Shown: positions 1 through 6,968, numbered from the stretch's first letter. The stretch: DNA of 13,387 nucleotides from Ruminococcus sp. (GCA_004555265.1 SFIQ01000025.1:1-13387), one strand, 5' to 3'. A program made the numbers and translations. Notes: a model not told the origin generated them from the sequence alone.

Positions 1-2039
1 TTGCAGATATTATATACTATGAACGTCACCACCCACGCGACAACCGCCTGAAAACCGAGCGCGATTGCCGTCCATTTGCGGGAGTTCATTTCACGGCGCA
101 GGGTGGCCACCGCCGCCATACACGGAATAAACAATAAGCAAAATACCATAAACGAATACGCGGCGGCGGGCGTATATGCCGCGGCAATGACCTCGGAAAT
201 CGCGCCGCTGTCCCCCGCACCGTGCAAAATGCCCATGGTGCTGACAATCGACTCGCGCGCAATCAGCCCCGACAGCATCGAAACCGACGATTTCCAATCC
301 CCAAAGCCGAGCGGTGCAAATATCGGCGCGATAAACGCCCCAATCGTACCGAGAATACTCTCCTCGGAGTTTTCGACATGCTGTAAGGAAAAACTGAAAT
401 ATTGGCAGAACCAAATCACAACGCTCGCGCCCAACAGCACCGTGCCCGCTTTGGTCATAAAGTCCTTGATTTTGTCATACAAATGCAATCCGAGCGTTTT
501 TACCGTGGGCAGGCGGTACGGCGGCAACTCCATCACAAACGGCGCGTGGCCGCCCTTTAACACGGTTTTTTGCAAAATAAACGCCGACAAAATCGCAATC
601 GCCATACCGAGCAGATAGAGACTGCCGACGACAAGTCCGCGATGCGACGGGAAAAATGCCAAAATGAACATCGAGTACACAGGCATTTTCGCACTGCACG
701 ACATAAAGGGAATCAGCATCATCGTAATGCGGCGGTCTTTTTCGTTTTCCAAGGTGCGCGTTGCCATAATGGCGGGCACGGAACAGCCAAAGCCCATAAT
801 CATCGGCACAAAGGATTTGCCCGAAAGCCCGATGGAATGGAGTGCGCGGTCCATAATAAACGCCGCGCGCGACATATAGCCGCTGTCCTCCAAAATGGAC
901 AGGAAGAAGAACAACAGCAAAATCTGCGGGAAGAACGAGAGCACCGCGCCCACGCCGCCGATGATACCGTCACACACAAGCCCGACCGCCCAATCGGATG
1001 CACCGACCCCGATTAACATTTCGCGCACCCACGAAGCAAAGGTTTCGTTTATGAGCCCGTCTACAAGCTCGGTAAGGTTTGCGCCAAGTGCCCCGAAGGT
1101 AATATAGAAAATCAACAGCATCAGCCCAAAAAACAGCGGGATTGCCAAATATTTGTTGGTTACGACGCGGTCGATTTTATCGGACAGCGTCAAATGCCCC
1201 GCCTCATGCGCACGCTTCACGCATTTTTCGGTCACCGAGCAGATGAATTTATATTTTTGGTCTGCAATGACCATTTCACGGTCGATATTTTTCGTTTCCA
1301 GTTCAGAGACAATCGACTCAATACAGGAAAGCTTCGTATCATTTAAGTTCAAGGTCTGCAAGGTCGGCTCGTCGCCCTCAATCAGCTTGACCGCCGACCA
1401 GCGAAGCGGCAAATCCTTTTGTGCGCAGTCCTCCGCAATCAATTCCTCAATCCGCAAAACGGCTTTGCGCACAAGCCCCGTGTAAATATCGGGCGGGGCG
1501 CACATATTGCAATGCTTATCCATATGCTTACCCGCCGTGTCACAGCCATGCGTTGCCTCGTGATTGGCGGCGTGCAACAGCTTGTGGATGCCCGTTCCCT
1601 TTGCGGCGGAAATCGGCACAATTTTGATGCCGAGCATAGCCGAGAGCATTTCCACATCAATACTGTCGCCGTTTTTCTCAACCATATCAATCATATTTAA
1701 GGCAATCACCATCGGTTTGCCGAGTTCCGCAAGCTGCATACTCAAATACAGATTGCGCTCCAAATTGGTCGCATCCACGATATTGACAATCAAGTCGGGT
1801 TTTTCGTCAATAATGTAATTTCGGGTGACAATTTCTTCCATCGAATAAGGCGACAGCGAATAAATCCCCGGCAAATCGACAATGGACGCGTCCATATTGT
1901 CGTGGGTGATTTTGCCCTCTTTTTTCTCCACAGTCACGCCCGGCCAGTTGCCGACATATTGGTTAGAACCCGTCACCGCGTTAAACAGCGTGGTTTTACC
2001 GCAGTTCGGATTGCCTGCCAGCGCATAACGGTACCCCAT
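1..2039 (-). CDS. feoB: Ferrous iron transporter B, C-terminus cut by window edge
   Basis: FeoB is the inner-membrane Fe(II) permease with a cytosolic G-protein domain. From the ATG at 2039 the protein opens with the G1 P-loop GNPNCGKTTLFN, then the FeoB-typical TGSNQYVGNWPGVTVE stretch, DLPGIYSLSPYS (G3), NIVDATNLERNLYL, ALNMIDM (G4) and PISAAKGTGI (G5-like). In the membrane half both gate motifs are visible: GFGCSVPAIMAT (about 800-755) and PFMSCSAKMPVYSMF (about 710-665). About 679 codons lie in the window. The last visible residues (LGFQAVVAWVVTFIVYNIC) look like the final transmembrane helix, so only a short tail should be missing. The start follows an in-register GGAGGA 8 nt upstream that lies inside the end of feoA, four bases after the feoA stop. 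This indicates translational coupling. No feoC is seen on this side. Identification is very secure. Confidence 0.97.
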   Translation of the reverse strand, partial: MGYRYALAGNPNCGKTTLFNAVTGSNQYVGNWPGVTVEKKEGKITHDNMDASIVDLPGIYSLSPYSMEEIVTRNYIIDEKPDLIVNIVDATNLERNLYLSMQLAELGKPMVIALNMIDMVEKNGDSIDVEMLSAMLGIKIVPISAAKGTGIHKLLHAANHEATHGCDTAGKHMDKHCNMCAPPDIYTGLVRKAVLRIEELIAEDCAQKDLPLRWSAVKLIEGDEPTLQTLNLNDTKLSCIESIVSELETKNIDREMVIADQKYKFICSVTEKCVKRAHEAGHLTLSDKIDRVVTNKYLAIPLFFGLMLLIFYITFGALGANLTELVDGLINETFASWVREMLIGVGASDWAVGLVCDGIIGGVGAVLSFFPQILLLFFFLSILEDSGYMSRAAFIMDRALHSIGLSGKSFVPMIMGFGCSVPAIMATRTLENEKDRRITMMLIPFMSCSAKMPVYSMFILAFFPSHRGLVVGSLYLLGMAIAILSAFILQKTVLKGGHAPFVMELPPYRLPTVKTLGLHLYDKIKDFMTKAGTVLLGASVVIWFCQYFSFSLQHVENSEESILGTIGAFIAPIFAPLGFGDWKSSVSMLSGLIARESIVSTMGILHGAGDSGAISEVIAAAYTPAAAYSFMVFCLLFIPCMAAVATLRREMNSRKWTAIALGFQAVVAWVVTFIVYNIC

Positions 2040-2043
2040 ACGA

Positions 2044-2277
2044 TCAGTCCTCCGTTTCCACCATAATTTCCTGCGCCTCGGTTTTACGAAGGCTCAATTC
2101 ATATCCGCGCACATTGATTTCCAGCGGGTCGCCCATCGGCGCCGCCTTGCGCATAATCACCACAGCGCCGGGGGTGATACCCATATCAATGATATGGCGG
2201 CGCACCGCCCCCGTACTGCTTAGCGAAACCACCTTGCTTTTTTGTCCGATTTTCAGTTTTGTCAGCGGAATAATCAT
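2044..2277 (-). CDS. feoA: FeoA, SH3-like accessory protein of Fe(II) uptake
   Basis: A 77-residue FeoA-domain protein, of the usual length for the family (about 75). It carries the typical core: LTKLKIGQKSKVVSL near the N-terminus, HIIDMGITPGAVVIM at about residues 28-42 and INVRGYELSLRKTEAQEI at about 54-71. FeoA is a small cytosolic SH3-like protein needed for FeoB activity. A longer reading frame starts at 2313, but that ATG has no ribosome binding site. The ATG at 2277 has GAGGG 8 nt upstream and gives the normal family N-terminus, so I chose it. The gene is first in a feoA-feoB operon and lies 4 nt before feoB. It is driven by the promoter at 2343-2371, with a leader of roughly 60 nt that contains a repeated GTTAGT hexamer. 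Confidence 0.95.
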   Translation of the reverse strand: MIIPLTKLKIGQKSKVVSLSSTGAVRRHIIDMGITPGAVVIMRKAAPMGDPLEINVRGYELSLRKTEAQEIMVETED

Positions 2278-2305
2278 AGTTTTTCCCTCTAAAATGTTTG
2301 ATTTT

Positions 2306-2330
2306 ACTAACATTGTTTTATATGACTAAC
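2306..2330 (-). promoter_or_regulatory. Candidate iron-regulator site in the feoA leader (direct repeat)
   Basis: GTTAGT occurs twice on the minus strand, at 2325-2330 and 2306-2311, with starts 19 nt apart, just downstream of the predicted transcription start. DtxR/IdeR- and Fur-type repressors commonly bind at this place in feo operons. The repeat is direct, not an inverted palindrome, and does not match a Fur box that I can write down. Treat it as a position-based guess. Confidence 0.3.
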
Positions 2331-2342
2331 TTTTACGCTTCT

Positions 2343-2371
2343 ATTGTACTGCGTGTACCGCCTTCTGTCAA
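2343..2371 (-). promoter_or_regulatory. Sigma-A promoter of feoAB
   Basis: Read on the minus strand: TTGACA (2366-2371), a 17-nt spacer, then TACAAT (2343-2348). This matches the vegetative consensus in 11 of 12 positions with ideal spacing. The expected transcription start is near 2336, giving a feoA leader of about 60 nt. It sits immediately downstream of the double terminator that ends the regulator gene at 2489-2881. Confidence 0.85.
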
Positions 2372-2383
2372 TTCCGAACGCAT

Positions 2384-2411
2384 AAAAAAGCGCACAAAAA
2401 TATAAGTGCGC
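2384..2411 (-). terminator. Intrinsic terminator (second of a tandem pair)
   Basis: On the minus strand GCGCAC (2406-2411) pairs with GTGCGC (2390-2395) across a 10-nt AT-rich loop and is followed by six T (2384-2389). It lies 35 nt beyond the first terminator of the regulator gene and just upstream of the feoAB promoter, so it insulates feo from read-through. Confidence 0.7.
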
Positions 2412-2445
2412 GAAAGATTGTCCTTTGTAAATATAGACGGAAACG

Positions 2446-2478
2446 AAAAAACACCCACAGCAAAAACGCTGCGGGTGT
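2446..2478 (-). terminator. Intrinsic terminator of the XRE gene 2489-2881
   Basis: On the minus strand an 11-bp stem, ACACCCGCAGC (2468-2478) with GCTGTGGGTGT (2451-2461) including one G-U pair, encloses a 6-nt loop. It is followed by a T tract (2446-2451). It begins 10 nt after the stop codon of the upstream gene. Confidence 0.9.
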
Positions 2479-2488
2479 CGCTAAACAC

Positions 2489-2881
2489 TTATTTTGACTG
2501 CAAGGGATTGCAATTGTCCACCGTGCGGCGCACCTTGCGTTTTCCCTTTTCATCTAACAGGCGGTAGCCCGCCAAAAGCTCGCGCTCGTCGCGTGTCAGT
2601 TCGGAAACCAACGACTCCGCACGCGCGGTTTGATACACGGTTTTATTGTCACAAAGTTTTTCGGGATGCTGCGTATCAATATTCAAAATATAGTCGATAC
2701 TGACAGAAAAAATCTTGGCAAAGGCATCCAAAAGCATAATATCGGGTGTATTTTTGCAAAGCTCATATGCCGTATAAGTGGTACGGTCGATTTGCAAAAT
2801 ATCGGCAATTTGCTGTTGCGTGTAGTTATTGGTTTTACGAAGCAAACGCATTTGCTTGGCAAGTTCCGGATTTTTCATCAT
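2489..2881 (-). CDS. XRE-family helix-turn-helix transcriptional regulator
   Basis: A 130-residue cytosolic regulator. Residues about 8-68 form an HTH_3/Cro-C1 domain: KQMRLLRKTNNYTQQQIADIL, then DRTTYTAYELCKNTPDIMLL (recognition helix region) and FAKIFSVSIDYILN. The C-terminal part (about 95-117, LTRDERELLAGYRLLDEKGKRKV) is a motif seen behind the HTH in many clostridial XRE proteins. There is no peptidase or sensor domain. Start choice: GAGGGTG sits 8 nt before the ATG at 2881. A second ATG directly follows and cannot be excluded, and a longer frame from 2956 lacks a ribosome binding site. The gene stands alone, with its own promoter (2971-2999) and two terminators. The target is unknown; autoregulation is plausible but not shown. 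Confidence 0.9.
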   Translation of the reverse strand: MMKNPELAKQMRLLRKTNNYTQQQIADILQIDRTTYTAYELCKNTPDIMLLDAFAKIFSVSIDYILNIDTQHPEKLCDNKTVYQTARAESLVSELTRDERELLAGYRLLDEKGKRKVRRTVDNCNPLQSK

Positions 2882-2970
2882 CAAAATCACCCTCTGAAAA
2901 ACAATGATTCGGCCGTTTGCACAGACAGACCGAGGAAACGCGTAAAAATACCCCATACATTTACAAAATC

Positions 2971-2999
2971 ATTTTAACAGATTCCCCCACCGATGTAAA
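2971..2999 (-). promoter_or_regulatory. Sigma-A promoter of the XRE gene 2489-2881
   Basis: On the minus strand TTTACA (2994-2999), 17-nt spacer, TAAAAT (2971-2976), preceded by a TG one base upstream (extended -10, TGTTAAAAT). The predicted leader is about 85 nt. It lies directly downstream of the terminator at 3023-3063. Confidence 0.75.
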
Positions 3000-3022
3000 G
3001 GAAAATCTTTTTTCACAACAGG

Positions 3023-3063
3023 AAAAAGGGGCTGTAAAAAAACGAAAGTTTTTTTACAGCCCC
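3023..3063 (-). terminator. Intrinsic terminator of the XRE gene 3072-3314
   Basis: A perfect 16-bp inverted repeat. On the minus strand the arm at 3048-3063 starts GGGGCTGTAAAAAAAC, followed by a four-base loop (3044-3047) and its exact complement at 3028-3043. A TTTTT run follows (3023-3027). It begins 8 nt after the stop codon. The stem is unusually long and wholly without mismatches. Confidence 0.88.
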
Positions 3064-3071
3064 ATTTTGCA

Positions 3072-3314
3072 TTATTCTGCGAGCAATTCGTCAATGGTCA
3101 GACCAAACACATCGGCTATTGCAACCAATTCATAATCGGTTACGGTTCGTACCTGCCCTTCGAGTTTAGACAGCGCTGACGCGTTAATCGAAATTCCGCG
3201 CACCTGCAGCTGTGCAAGCAGTTCCTTCTGCCGCATACCGGTTTTTTGCCGTAGGCGCTCCACTTTGGCGCCAACGAGGTTGCGCGTGCCGATTTCCTGC
3301 TCACGCTTCCGCAT
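3072..3314 (-). CDS. Small XRE-family DNA-binding protein
   Basis: An 80-residue protein that is almost only a helix-turn-helix domain (about 17-78): VGAKVERLRQKTGMRQKELLAQL, then the insert VRGISINASALSKLEGQVR and VTDYELVAIADVFGLTIDELL. The long turn between the first helices and the SALSKLE recognition helix is typical of a clostridial HTH_3 subgroup. I chose the ATG at 3314 because GGAGGGG lies 6 nt upstream; the in-frame ATG at 3359 has no such signal. It has its own promoter (3383-3411) and terminator (3023-3063). It is next to, but apparently not in an operon with, the larger XRE gene. No effector domain is present, so the signal and target cannot be read from the sequence. Confidence 0.88.
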   Translation of the reverse strand: MRKREQEIGTRNLVGAKVERLRQKTGMRQKELLAQLQVRGISINASALSKLEGQVRTVTDYELVAIADVFGLTIDELLAE

Positions 3315-3382
3315 AAAATCCCCTCCGAGGTTTTGTAACTGTTCTCTAAATGAGTACATTTTATTCCCGCTGTGTGTCTATA

Positions 3383-3411
3383 ATAGTACCACAACTACGG
3401 AACGCACGCAA
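3383..3411 (-). promoter_or_regulatory. Probable sigma-A promoter of the XRE gene 3072-3314
   Basis: On the minus strand TTGCGT (3406-3411), 17-nt spacer, TACTAT (3383-3388). The spacing is ideal and each hexamer has one to three mismatches. I see no convincing terminator between the end of the DUF1015 gene (3485) and this promoter, so some read-through from upstream is possible. Confidence 0.55.
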
Positions 3412-3484
3412 GGGGCAAAATATCAAAAAAGAAAATAAATTCTTGTGTATTTTGTGCAAGAGTGGAAAGATATTTCGGCGTTTC

Positions 3485-4738
3485 TCAACGCGCCGATAAA
3501 AAGTGTATAAAAAGACCGCTTAACAGTTTCGGCTCAAACCAAGTGGATTTCGGCGGCATCACAAGCCCCGCGTCGGCAATCGCCATCAATTCCGCGGGCG
3601 AAGTCGGGAACATCGCAAACGCCGCTTTGCCCTCGCCGCTGTCTACACGGCGTTCCAGTTCCGCAAGGCCGCGAATCCCGCCGACAAAATCAATGCGCTT
3701 GTCGGTGCGCGGGTCGTCAATGCCGAAAATCGGCGCGATGACGCGTTCCTGCAAAATGGAAACATCCAAACACCGCACGGGGTCGCTTTCGTCCACGGTT
3801 TCCGGCTTTACCGCAAGGCGATACCACGCCCCGCCGAGATACAGCCCAAAGGTGTGTTTTTCGGTCGGGGCAAACGGCGCCTGTGCTGCTTTTTCCACCG
3901 TAAAATCCGCCTGTTGCAAACGCGCGAGCAGTTCTTCTTCGTTCAAGCCGTTCAAATCGAACAATAAGCGGTTATAATCCAAAATCCGCAATTCCTCCGC
4001 CGGGAACAGCACGGACAAAAAGAAGTTAAACTCCTCTGTGCCGTCGTAATCCGGATGCTCTGCGCGCCGTTTTTCGGCGACCTTCACGGCGGATGCCGCA
4101 CGGTGATGCCCGTCGGCGATGTATAAAGACGGAATGGCACCGAACAACGCAACCAGTTTGTCGACCACCGCCGTATCGTCCACCACCCAAACGGTTTGGC
4201 GTACCTCGTTGGCGGTAAAATCATAGACAGGCGTGTGCGATGCTTTCCAATCCTCCAAAACCGCGGTGACCGACGGCGTTCCGCGGTAGGTCAGGAAAAT
4301 CGGGCCGGTGTTCGCGTCGAGTGTATCGACATGGCGAATCCGGTCTGCCTCTTTGTCGGCACGGGTGAATTCGTGCTTTTTGATGACTGCATTTTGGTAG
4401 TCGTCCACCGCCGTACAGCCAACCAATCCCGTTTGGGTACGGCCTTGCCAAGTCTGCATATAAATATACAGGCACGGCGTTTCGTCCTGCCGCAGTACAT
4501 CGGCGGAAATCAGTTTTCCCAGATTTTCTTTGGCTTTCAAATAGACCTTTTCGTCGTATATATCGACGGTTTTCGGCAGGTCAATTTCCGCCTTATCCAC
4601 ATGCAAAAAGGAATAAGGATTGCCGAACGCGGCTTTGCGCGCCTCGTCGGAATTCATGACATCGTACGGCAATGCGGCGACCTTGTCCGCAAAGCCTTCT
4701 GCCGGGCGATATGCCCGAAATGCTTTTAATACAGCCAT
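3485..4738 (-). CDS. DUF1015 family protein
   Basis: A 417-residue soluble protein of the DUF1015 (COG4198) family, at full family length. Diagnostic stretches are FRAYRP and LPYDVM near the N-terminus (6-28), NPYSFLHVDKAEIDLP (40-55), KHEFTRADKEADRIRH (121-136), LYIADGHHRAASA (205-217) and the closing MPPKSTWFEPKLLSGLFIH (394-412). The biochemical role is not established. The DGHHR motif resembles the motif of ParB/sulfiredoxin-fold proteins, a fold that also includes archaeal free-serine kinase SerK. In other Clostridia DUF1015 genes often lie beside serA/serC, but no such gene is present here. The start at 4738 has AAAGGA about 7-8 nt upstream. It comes one base after the stop of the VanZ-like gene, so the two are coupled. 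A longer frame reaches 4909 but would overlap that gene and is rejected. It is last in a three-gene operon. Confidence 0.93.
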   Translation of the reverse strand: MAVLKAFRAYRPAEGFADKVAALPYDVMNSDEARKAAFGNPYSFLHVDKAEIDLPKTVDIYDEKVYLKAKENLGKLISADVLRQDETPCLYIYMQTWQGRTQTGLVGCTAVDDYQNAVIKKHEFTRADKEADRIRHVDTLDANTGPIFLTYRGTPSVTAVLEDWKASHTPVYDFTANEVRQTVWVVDDTAVVDKLVALFGAIPSLYIADGHHRAASAVKVAEKRRAEHPDYDGTEEFNFFLSVLFPAEELRILDYNRLLFDLNGLNEEELLARLQQADFTVEKAAQAPFAPTEKHTFGLYLGGAWYRLAVKPETVDESDPVRCLDVSILQERVIAPIFGIDDPRTDKRIDFVGGIRGLAELERRVDSGEGKAAFAMFPTSPAELMAIADAGLVMPPKSTWFEPKLLSGLFIHFLSAR

Positions 4739-4739
4739 A

Positions 4740-5249
4740 TTATGTTCCTTTCTTCTCAAAAAAAGATTGTATACATTTTTGCAGCAGCCAATATGCCACC
4801 GTACAGCACAGCACGCCAACCGCCGCGCCGACGGCGTCCACAAATACATCGCGCATTTGACACGCACGCCCCAAGATGAAATATTGGTGGATTTCATCGC
4901 TTGCGGCATACAGCACCGCCGTCAAAAAGGCAAGCGCAGGCTGTACCGCGCGAAACGAAAGCCCATAGGCATTATACAACAGCAATGCAAGCCCGCAGTA
5001 TTCCAAAGCATGTGCCAATTTGCGAACAAAATGCGAGGTCACCACAATGCCGAACCGCGCAAACAGCATGGCAATCACCCCATTGCTTTTGCCGGAGGAT
5101 TGCGTTGCCGTTTCGTGCGACCACACGAAAATGGTGACGGCGCATACAGCCACAAGCGCCCACGAAACGAAAAGCAGAACGGCACGCCATAGGTGACTGT
5201 ATTTATTTTTTGGTTGCATGGATGAAATAGACATAGTCCTTGGACGCAT
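4740..5249 (-). CDS. VanZ-like family membrane protein
   Basis: A VanZ-like integral membrane protein of up to 169 residues. Predicted membrane segments lie at about 23-43, 74-92, 100-117 and 136-156. The family signature is clear: RKLAHALEY (76-84) and SDEIHQYFILGRACQMRDVFVDAVGAAVG (117-145). Some family members, such as VanZ itself, influence glycopeptide or lipoglycopeptide susceptibility; the reaction is unknown and I claim none here. The start is uncertain. The ATG at 5249 has AAAGGG about 12 nt upstream, the ATG at 5234 has AAGG only 3 nt upstream, and the ATG at 5219 has no good site. All overlap the end of the lipoprotein gene (stop at 5203). The stop is one base from the next start, so this is the middle gene of a tightly packed operon. 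Confidence 0.9.
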   Translation of the reverse strand: MRPRTMSISSMQPKNKYSHLWRAVLLFVSWALVAVCAVTIFVWSHETATQSSGKSNGVIAMLFARFGIVVTSHFVRKLAHALEYCGLALLLYNAYGLSFRAVQPALAFLTAVLYAASDEIHQYFILGRACQMRDVFVDAVGAAVGVLCCTVAYWLLQKCIQSFFEKKGT

Positions 5250-6846
5250 AGAAATAAATACCCTTTGTATCCTTTGATGTTACAAAGCAGTTGCTTTGAT
5301 AAAAGACCGGCAATAAAATTGCGTGCTGTAACAAATAATTTTCCGCGTCGCCGCACGCCGCGCTTTGTGCGGAAAAACGACCTGCACTTTCACGCACGCG
5401 CTGTAACAGAGCCGCATATTCCGGCGTTTCCACCGCAAACGCCCCGGACGCACCGAACATTTCCAAGTACGACGCCGTGCGAACGGAATCTGCCGTCAGC
5501 GGATAAAACGCAATATCGTAATTGCCGTCTGCCACCGCCGCAACCAAGGCGGAAAGCGGAACGGCTTTAACGGTGACAACCAATTTTACGCCCAGCGTTT
5601 TTTGCCATCCTTGTATAACAGCGCGCACAAAATCCGCGTATTCCTCTGCGCAAAGCACCTCTAATTCCACCGCGGACGCGCCGAGTTCCAAAATCCCTTC
5701 CGCAAAGCAGGCGTTTGCCGCCGCGGTATCATAGTTGAGCAAGGCACCGTCGGCTTGCGAACGGAAGCTCTGTGCGCCGACGGTACAGTACGGCGGCACA
5801 AGCCCTTTGGCACGCTCGACAGTCTCCCCCAAAACGGACAGTTTGTCAAAATCCACAGACAAACAAAGCGACTTGCGCACATTTTCATTGGCAAGCACGG
5901 TATTCTGTCGGTTGAACAAAAAGGCGTAGGTGGTGCTTTCCATATACTGCACCTGCAATTCGTCGGTATCCTCTAAGGCGTCAAACTGCGCTTTCGTCAA
6001 AAATGCCGCGTCATAGGTGCCCGACGCCGCCTTTTCGGGAACAGCTTCGCTGTCCGCATTATAATAGAGCGTCAGCGAAGCGGGAGACGATTCAGTTTCC
6101 CCGTGGTAATCTTCATTTTTTATCATCTTAATCGAAGTTTTTTCTATCCATTTGGACACATGCAGCGGCCCGTTGGACAGCGTATACCCAACCTCTAATC
6201 CGTAGCGCCCCGCCGTCAATTCAAAAAACGCGCGATTGCAGGGTGCGGCGCCCGGGGCGGTTAAGGCATAGAGCAAATTTTCGTCGGCACGCGCCAAGCG
6301 GATTTCCAAAGTAAATTCGTCCACAGCACGCACGCCGAGGCTTTCTTTCGGCGCTTGCCCCGCTTGAATACTTTGCGCATTTTCCATGGCAGAAAACAAG
6401 TAGGCATCCACTGAACCCGTTTGCGGGTCTACCGCACGCTGTAACGCAAAAACAAAATCCTCGGCACACACGGTTTTGGGGAAAGTTTCTTTAAAATTTT
6501 CCCCGTATTGCTCCGCCAACACGATTTTCTGCGCGGAATACAGCGCCCACTGCGCGTCCTGTCGCAAATAAAAGGTATAGGTCAGCCCATCGTCGGACAC
6601 CGTATAGCGTTCGGCAACGCCGTTTACGATTTCGCCGTTTTCCCCGACGCGCACAAGCCCCTCGTAACAGTTGGACACCACCAGCCGTTCGGCGTTGGAG
6701 TCGGCAATTTGGGGGTCTAAACTTTGCGGTTCATCTGTGATGGGCATAGAAAAACTCTTGCCTGTTTTGGTTTTCCCGAAACAGCCCGAAAAAGAAAGCA
6801 GCAGTAAAATACAGCACAGCACAATCGAAATCACTTTTTTTGCCAT
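5203..6846 (-). CDS. Peptide/nickel-type ABC substrate-binding lipoprotein (orphan)
   Basis: A 547-residue extracytoplasmic solute-binding protein of family 5 (OppA/DppA type, SBP_bac_5). The N-terminus is a lipoprotein signal: MAKK, a hydrophobic stretch (5-18), then FSGC with Cys22 as the lipidation site. The -3 position is Phe rather than the usual Leu. The mature part starts with the family-typical DEPQSLDPQIADSNAERLVVSNCYEGLV (38-65) and DGLTYTFYLRQDAQW (86-100). It continues through KSLCLSVDFDKL to a C-terminal lobe with LEVLCAEEYADFVRAVIQGW. The ligand is probably an oligopeptide but cannot be read from sequence. AAAGGAG lies about 8 nt before the ATG. No ABC permease or ATPase follows; instead VanZ-like and DUF1015 genes are overlapped or abutted. 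It must either share a transporter encoded elsewhere or act as a binding or sensing lipoprotein. Confidence 0.93.
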   Translation of the reverse strand: MAKKVISIVLCCILLLLSFSGCFGKTKTGKSFSMPITDEPQSLDPQIADSNAERLVVSNCYEGLVRVGENGEIVNGVAERYTVSDDGLTYTFYLRQDAQWALYSAQKIVLAEQYGENFKETFPKTVCAEDFVFALQRAVDPQTGSVDAYLFSAMENAQSIQAGQAPKESLGVRAVDEFTLEIRLARADENLLYALTAPGAAPCNRAFFELTAGRYGLEVGYTLSNGPLHVSKWIEKTSIKMIKNEDYHGETESSPASLTLYYNADSEAVPEKAASGTYDAAFLTKAQFDALEDTDELQVQYMESTTYAFLFNRQNTVLANENVRKSLCLSVDFDKLSVLGETVERAKGLVPPYCTVGAQSFRSQADGALLNYDTAAANACFAEGILELGASAVELEVLCAEEYADFVRAVIQGWQKTLGVKLVVTVKAVPLSALVAAVADGNYDIAFYPLTADSVRTASYLEMFGASGAFAVETPEYAALLQRVRESAGRFSAQSAACGDAENYLLQHAILLPVFYQSNCFVTSKDTKGIYFYASKDYVYFIHATKK

Positions 6847-6866
6847 AGAAACGCTCCTTTCTTTCC

Positions 6867-6885
6867 CTTATATTGTATTGTATCA
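6867..6885. repeat. 19-bp direct repeat, copy 1
   Basis: CTTATATTGTATTGTATCA on the plus strand, identical to the copy at 6950-6968. The copies are 83 bp apart start to start, and identity ends exactly at both borders. This copy supplies the -10 region of the lipoprotein operon. Confidence 0.85.
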
Positions 6886-6905
6886 TACTCCGCACAGAAA
6901 ATCTA
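6877..6905 (-). promoter_or_regulatory. Probable extended -10 promoter of the lipoprotein-VanZ-DUF1015 operon
   Basis: On the minus strand TACAAT (6877-6882) is preceded by TGA (6883-6885), an extended -10. The -35 position (6900-6905, TAGATT) matches the consensus weakly with a 17-nt spacer. The leader would be about 25 nt. The -10 element is contained in a 19-bp sequence that is repeated at 6950-6968. Confidence 0.5.
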
Positions 6906-6908
6906 CCG

Positions 6909-6948
6909 AAAAAAATCCGCCGTATATGCTTTTTGCGCATACACGGCG
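6909..6948 (-). terminator. Intrinsic terminator of the LCP gene
   Basis: On the minus strand a 12-position stem, CGCCGTGTATGC (6937-6948) with GCATATACGGCG (6918-6929) including a G-U pair, has a 7-nt loop and is followed by seven T (6909-6915) after GA. It starts 17 nt after the stop codon of the LCP gene. Confidence 0.9.
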
Positions 6949-6949
6949 T

Positions 6950-6968
6950 CTTATATTGTATTGTATCA
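6950..6968. repeat. 19-bp direct repeat, copy 2
   Basis: Identical to 6867-6885. This copy includes the stop codon (6966-6968) of the LCP gene and abuts the stem of its terminator (6909-6948). Confidence 0.85.

Noticed and set aside
570..1016. A 148-codon plus-strand frame opposite feoB
   Set aside because: The minus strand there encodes the FeoB gate motifs and membrane helices. The plus-strand product is low-complexity (His, Arg, Gln rich) with no ribosome binding site.
2278..2313. A longer FeoA start at 2313
   Set aside because: No ribosome binding site precedes it, it would add residues not seen in the family, and it would include the leader repeat. The ATG at 2277 has GAGGG.
3462..3977. 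A 171-codon plus-strand frame opposite the DUF1015 gene
   Set aside because: The product is Ser/Arg/Pro-rich without domain features and lies antisense to the conserved C-terminal half of DUF1015.
4739..4909. A 57-codon N-terminal extension of the DUF1015 protein
   Set aside because: It would overlap the VanZ-like gene by 170 nt. The conserved family N-terminus starts at 4738, which has its own ribosome binding site.
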